A stretch of 64,000 nt of DNA, taken from positions 942,501 to 1,006,500 of the forward strand of contig CP127080.1 of NCBI GenBank assembly GCA_030252795.1, given 5' to 3'. The DNA is from Porticoccaceae bacterium LTM1. Lineage in GTDB: Bacteria; Pseudomonadota; Gammaproteobacteria; Pseudomonadales; Porticoccaceae. A model generated the notes under the pieces. It searched no databases and was not told where the DNA came from. It worked only from the letters and a program-made list of their open reading frames with translations. The translations under genes and the position numbers were made by a program. Every line of letters starts with the position of its first letter. Positions within the stretch are counted from its first letter, which is position 1. Of this stretch, positions 60,730 to 64,000 are shown in pieces.

Positions 60730-61704
60730 ATGTCAAAACTCCGCACAAATGGCTTGAATGCCGTGTTCCTCATCGCCTGTATGGTCGCTATGGGATTGGT
60801 ATCTGCAACCGCTTCGGCAATGCCTGAATCCATGCCGGCCCAGGAATTGTTAAAGCGTATGGCCGAGGCGGGTCGCAATCTCAACTATCAGGGCACCTTT
60901 ACCTATGAGCATGGTGGTGCCATGAAGTCATTCCGTATTACTCACAATGTAAGTGGCGGAAAAGAGTATGAGCGCCTTGAGTACATGAACGGCCCACAGG
61001 CTGAGGTGGTGCGAAGCGGTAATCCTCTGGCCTGCGAGCGTGCCGGTGACCTTTTACTGCGTGGCGCAATTGTCGAAAGTGGAATCGGTTACGGCAACCT
61101 TGAGAAACACTACCAGCTGCAAATCAAAGGAGCAGACCGGGTTGCGGGTCGTTCAGTGACAGAACTCCACGTGATTCCTAAAGATCAAATGCGTTACGGA
61201 TATGTGCTCTCTGTCGATAAGGAGAGTTCGCTGCTGTTGCGTGCCATGCTGGTCGCGACCAGTCCCAAGCAGGTTGTGCTGGAGCGTTTCGAGTTTGTCC
61301 AGATTGAGATAGGTGACGAGCTGGCTGAAGATCAGCTGCTCTCAAGCAACGACCTCCCCGAAGAGCCCGGTACTGTGCCTTGTGATGAAGAAGTTCAGGA
61401 TTACCAGAAATGGCGTGTAAGTTGGTTGCCGGAGGGTTTTGTGCTGACGGCAGTGCATGAAGGCGATCTGGATGGGGCTGAAACTTTGGTATTTACCGAT
61501 GGTTTGAGTTTTTTCAGTATTTTCATAGATGCTGGAGAAGGCCTGAAAATGCCTTCGCTCAGGGCAAAGCGAGGAGCCACTGTGGCCGCCATGGCCAGAG
61601 CCAAGTACCAATCTAAAGATTTTGCCATCTGTGTAGTTGGTGAAATTCCTATGGCTGTTGCCACTCGTATCGCTCGCTCAGTGCAAGCGAATACAAATCG
61701 ATAA
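60730..61704 (+). CDS. rseB: Sigma-E regulator RseB/MucB
   Basis: 324 residues. Signal peptide (about 1-30, ending ATASA), then the MucB/RseB N-domain (AQELLKRMAEAGRNLNYQGTF) and C-domain (KWRVSWLPEGFVLTAVHEG). It binds the periplasmic tail of RseA and protects it, sensing mislocalised lipids or lipopolysaccharide. The ATG at 60730 was chosen; a GTG at 60715 is also in frame. Confidence 0.93.
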   Translation: MSKLRTNGLNAVFLIACMVAMGLVSATASAMPESMPAQELLKRMAEAGRNLNYQGTFTYEHGGAMKSFRITHNVSGGKEYERLEYMNGPQAEVVRSGNPLACERAGDLLLRGAIVESGIGYGNLEKHYQLQIKGADRVAGRSVTELHVIPKDQMRYGYVLSVDKESSLLLRAMLVATSPKQVVLERFEFVQIEIGDELAEDQLLSSNDLPEEPGTVPCDEEVQDYQKWRVSWLPEGFVLTAVHEGDLDGAETLVFTDGLSFFSIFIDAGEGLKMPSLRAKRGATVAAMARAKYQSKDFAICVVGEIPMAVATRIARSVQANTNR

Positions 61705-61723
61705 TTACTGTATCTCCATTTCA

Positions 61724-62185
61724 ATGATCCGGGAATCTGCCACTGTCACCTCTGTAGAGTCAGATTGTCTTTGGGTGGAAGTTATTCAGAAATCCACTTG
61801 TGGCAGTTGTGCTGTTCGCCAGGGTTGCGGGCAGCATCTGGTAGCAAAATTGACCGGGCGAGTTCAGCAAATTCGTGTTTTGCCCGGCAACACTTCTCTG
61901 GAGCGAATTTCTGTAGGCGATCAAGTGGTCATCGAAATTCAAGAGAGTGTGGTGGTTAAAGGGGCAACACTTGTTTATCTGTTGCCATTAGTTGCACTCA
62001 TCTCAGCTTCAGGATTCAGTTACCTTCAGCAATGGCCTGATAGTATCACTGCACTTTTCGCTCTGACCGGATTTATTCTCGGTGCTCTCGTAGTTCGATG
62101 GCACTCTCGAAAATACAGTAATGATAACTCCGTAAACCCTGTATTGGCCGGCTGTGAAAACAAACCTTTAAATTTTGTTAAATGA
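61724..62185 (+). CDS. rseC: RseC/MucC family membrane protein
   Basis: 153 residues. N-terminal cytoplasmic domain with the redox-type cysteine cluster C26-x2-C29-x5-C35 (TCGSCAVRQGCGQ), two membrane helices (about 75-95 and 99-117), and a polar C-terminus. Conserved member of the sigma-E operon; linked to electron transfer to SoxR-type reductase in E. coli. The ATG at 61724 matches the family start (MIRESATV). Confidence 0.9.
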   Translation: MIRESATVTSVESDCLWVEVIQKSTCGSCAVRQGCGQHLVAKLTGRVQQIRVLPGNTSLERISVGDQVVIEIQESVVVKGATLVYLLPLVALISASGFSYLQQWPDSITALFALTGFILGALVVRWHSRKYSNDNSVNPVLAGCENKPLNFVK

Positions 62186-62289
62186 CATTATTTATATAAA
62201 ACTCATGGCAAAAATGGTTGTCTCAATAACGCCATTATTTTAATGCCAAGAATTTGGTTTGTTGACAGTTAATGAGATGGAGTAGATCA

Positions 62290-63660
62290 ATGTCAAAATA
62301 CTTAACTGGCTGGTTTGTTGCTCTTTTTCTATTGGGTTCTGCCTCAGCGCAATCGGCAGAGCTCCCGGATTTTGCCGACCTGATTGAGAAGAATTCACCG
62401 GCAGTGGTGAAAATTGAAGTCGAGGGCAAAGCCGGTGGTGGCCGAGTTGCTGTACCTCAGGATGTCCCCGAAATTTTTCGTCGTTTATTTGAAGATCAAT
62501 TACGTCGACAGCCCCAGCAACAAATGCGCTCAATGGGGTCTGGTTTTGTAGTAGAAGAAGATGGCTATGTACTCACCAATAATCATGTTGTAGAGGGCGG
62601 TGAAAAAATTACGGTTCGATTCTCTGATCGCACTGAATTTGCTGCCACTGTGGTGGGAACAGATCCCAGTACCGATTTGGCCCTGCTGAAAATTGACGGT
62701 GATGATTTGCCAACTGTGAAGTTTGGTAATTCCGACAAGTTGAAAGTCGGTTCATGGGTGGTTGCAATCGGTTCGCCATTTGGCCTTGATTACTCGGCAA
62801 GTGTCGGGATTGTCAGTGCTTTAGGTCGCAGTTTGCCAAACAGTGATCAGGGAGATTTTGTGCCCTTCATTCAAACGGATGTAGCAATCAATCCTGGTAA
62901 CTCTGGCGGCCCTCTGTTTAACCTGAATGGTGAAGTGATTGGAATTAATTCACAAATCTACACCCGTTCCGGTGGTTCCAACGGTATATCATTCTCTATT
63001 CCATCAGCAGTAGCTCAAACGGTGATCAAGCAGCTGAAAGAGGATGGTACGGTAGCCCGAGGCTGGTTTGGTGTTGAAATGGCGCGACCCATTGATGCTG
63101 AAATGGCTGCGGCTCTTAACCTTGATAAGCCTCAAGGTTCTCTGTTGAGTAATGTGTTGCAAAACAGTCCGGCTGAAAAAGCTGGCCTGGAGCCTGGCGA
63201 TGTCATTGTGAAAATTTCTGGCAAACCCATCATTACCAATGCGGATGTGTCCCACGTTGTCGGTGTAACATTGCCGGGTGAGAAGGTTGACGTTGAGGTG
63301 ATTCGCGACGGCGAAGTGAAAAAGCTTCAGGTGATCGTTGGTGAGCGCGGCAAACTGGCCGCTAACGGATCCATTGACAGTGGTGACCGTTTGGGGCTTG
63401 TAGTTCAGAATATCGATAATCGTACACGTACCATGCTGAGGCTTCGCGGTGGAGTGGAAATTACCGCCGTAGCACCGGATTCAGCGGCGGCTGCTGCGGG
63501 TCTGCAGGAGGGCGATATTCTGGAGCGAATCGGCCGTGTTCGAATTACTGACGAAACAGCCTATCGTGAGCTTATCCAGCGGATACCTGAAGGTCAGCCG
63601 GTTGCGATTCGAGTATTTCGCAATGGCAACCCGTTCTATATGACCCTTGTGATTGAGTGA
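62290..63660 (+). CDS. mucD: Periplasmic serine protease MucD (DegP family)
   Basis: 456 residues. Signal peptide (about 1-23, ending SAQSA), trypsin-like domain with catalytic triad His99 (LTNNHVVEG), Asp129 (STDLALLKI) and Ser205 (NPGNSGGPLFN), followed by two PDZ domains (about 250-345 and 365-450). It degrades misfolded envelope proteins and feeds back on the sigma-E response. The ATG at 62290 with ggag upstream is preferred over 62272. Confidence 0.96.
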   Translation: MSKYLTGWFVALFLLGSASAQSAELPDFADLIEKNSPAVVKIEVEGKAGGGRVAVPQDVPEIFRRLFEDQLRRQPQQQMRSMGSGFVVEEDGYVLTNNHVVEGGEKITVRFSDRTEFAATVVGTDPSTDLALLKIDGDDLPTVKFGNSDKLKVGSWVVAIGSPFGLDYSASVGIVSALGRSLPNSDQGDFVPFIQTDVAINPGNSGGPLFNLNGEVIGINSQIYTRSGGSNGISFSIPSAVAQTVIKQLKEDGTVARGWFGVEMARPIDAEMAAALNLDKPQGSLLSNVLQNSPAEKAGLEPGDVIVKISGKPIITNADVSHVVGVTLPGEKVDVEVIRDGEVKKLQVIVGERGKLAANGSIDSGDRLGLVVQNIDNRTRTMLRLRGGVEITAVAPDSAAAAAGLQEGDILERIGRVRITDETAYRELIQRIPEGQPVAIRVFRNGNPFYMTLVIE

Positions 63661-63666
63661 TAGTCA

Positions 63667-63690
63667 AAAGCCCGGCTCGCCGGGCTTTTT
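63667..63690 (+). terminator. Rho-independent terminator after mucD
   Basis: aaaagcccggctcgccgggc followed by ttttt, ending the sigma-E operon. Confidence 0.93.
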
Positions 63691-63802
63691 GCTGTTTGAG
63701 CCATGTGTACTATTTACACCCTGTGGAGCCGGTGTCAGTGGATAAAAAGGGCCATTTCCACTAGAATCCGCACCTCATTTGCCCTCTTGGAATCGAAGTT
63801 AC

Positions 63803-64000
63803 GTGTCAGACCTGAGCCATATCCGCAATTTCTCCATCATCGCCCACATCGATCATGGTAAATCCACCATCGCCGACCGCTTTATCCAGCTGTGCGGCGG
63901 CCTGACCGAGCGTGAAATGGCCGCTCAGGTTCTGGATTCCATGGACATCGAGCGGGAGCGCGGTATTACCATTAAGGCCCAGAGCGTAACGCTGGACTAC
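63803..64000 (+). CDS. lepA: Elongation factor 4 (LepA), N-terminal part (cut by window edge)
   Basis: 66 codons from GTG 63803 to the window end: [20 protein letters not shown] and onward, with the P-loop AHIDHGKST and the switch I region [16 protein letters not shown] of translational GTPases. LepA back-translocates or helps assembling ribosomes. It directly follows the sigma-E operon, as in many gammaproteobacteria. Confidence 0.97.
   Translation, partial: MSDLSHIRNFSIIAHIDHGKSTIADRFIQLCGGLTEREMAAQVLDSMDIERERGITIKAQSVTLDY

Overview
The window is a stretch of chromosome from a gammaproteobacterium. The synteny blocks (rpoE-rseABC-mucD-lepA beside nadB, ygfZ back to back with sdhE-ygfX, hom-thrC, ffh and rpsP-rimM-trmD-rplS, prfB-lysS) are typical of that class. 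The TonB-dependent receptor with a FecI/FecR pair, the Feo/porin locus and several gene families suggest a marine Cellvibrionales-like organism, but that placement is inference. Most genes are housekeeping. Accessory interest lies in a few islets and in an unusually varied set of small intergenic repeats. I saw no rRNA, tRNA, CRISPR array or complete insertion sequence.

Layout. 1-4302: feoAB (minus strand, feoB cut by the window edge) diverges, across two Fur-box-like sites, from a porin gene, an FMN-binding periplasmic protein and a PepSY-type membrane protein; together they look like a periplasmic flavin-dependent iron-reduction and uptake module. 4531-8409: argF, argD, grxD, a 2-Cys peroxiredoxin and a DUF4124 protein. 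8588-15164: pssA, a short leuA, a 265-bp MITE-like element inserted in the leuA stop codon, a cryptic holD (DNA polymerase III psi) with rimI, a DUF523/DUF1722 protein, a small DUF1418-like protein, and an NfeD/SPFH pair. 15333-21930: VOC protein, lytic transglycosylase, proS, HIT protein, lipoprotein, CorC/HlyC protein and YpjD. 22118-31742: ffh, then a 5-kb FecI-FecR-TonB receptor islet separating ffh from the rpsP-rimM-trmD-rplS operon.

32065-43359: GNAT acetyltransferase, xerD, dsbC, hom-thrC, recJ, a CueR-like regulator with its metal exporter under a classic 19-bp-spacer promoter, prfB with its programmed +1 frameshift, and lysS. 43360-44082: a repeat-rich gap holding a likely 29-residue membrane peptide gene. 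44083-47503: a blaI-blaR1-like operon in which the M56 protease carries a TonB C-terminal domain, followed by a separate TonB-like protein and a SIMPL protein. 47694-53324: a membrane CheA-like kinase without a CheW domain, CheY and CheX proteins, then a DUF3015-DUF4105 cassette ending in a diverged 67-bp copy of the 3' end of cheX. 53420-64000: lipoprotein, cytochrome c, ung, a PGPGW-type membrane protein, ygfZ/sdhE/ygfX, nadB, and the complete sigma-E envelope-stress operon leading into lepA (cut by the window edge).

The most unusual items are: three long hairpins (near 4.4, 31.9 and 43.5 kb) with a conserved loop of about 32 nt but arms that differ and stay complementary; the MITE folded as three stems and placed in a stop codon; the BlaR1-TonB fusion operon; the partial cheX duplication flanking the DUF3015-DUF4105 cassette; and the Feo-linked flavin module.
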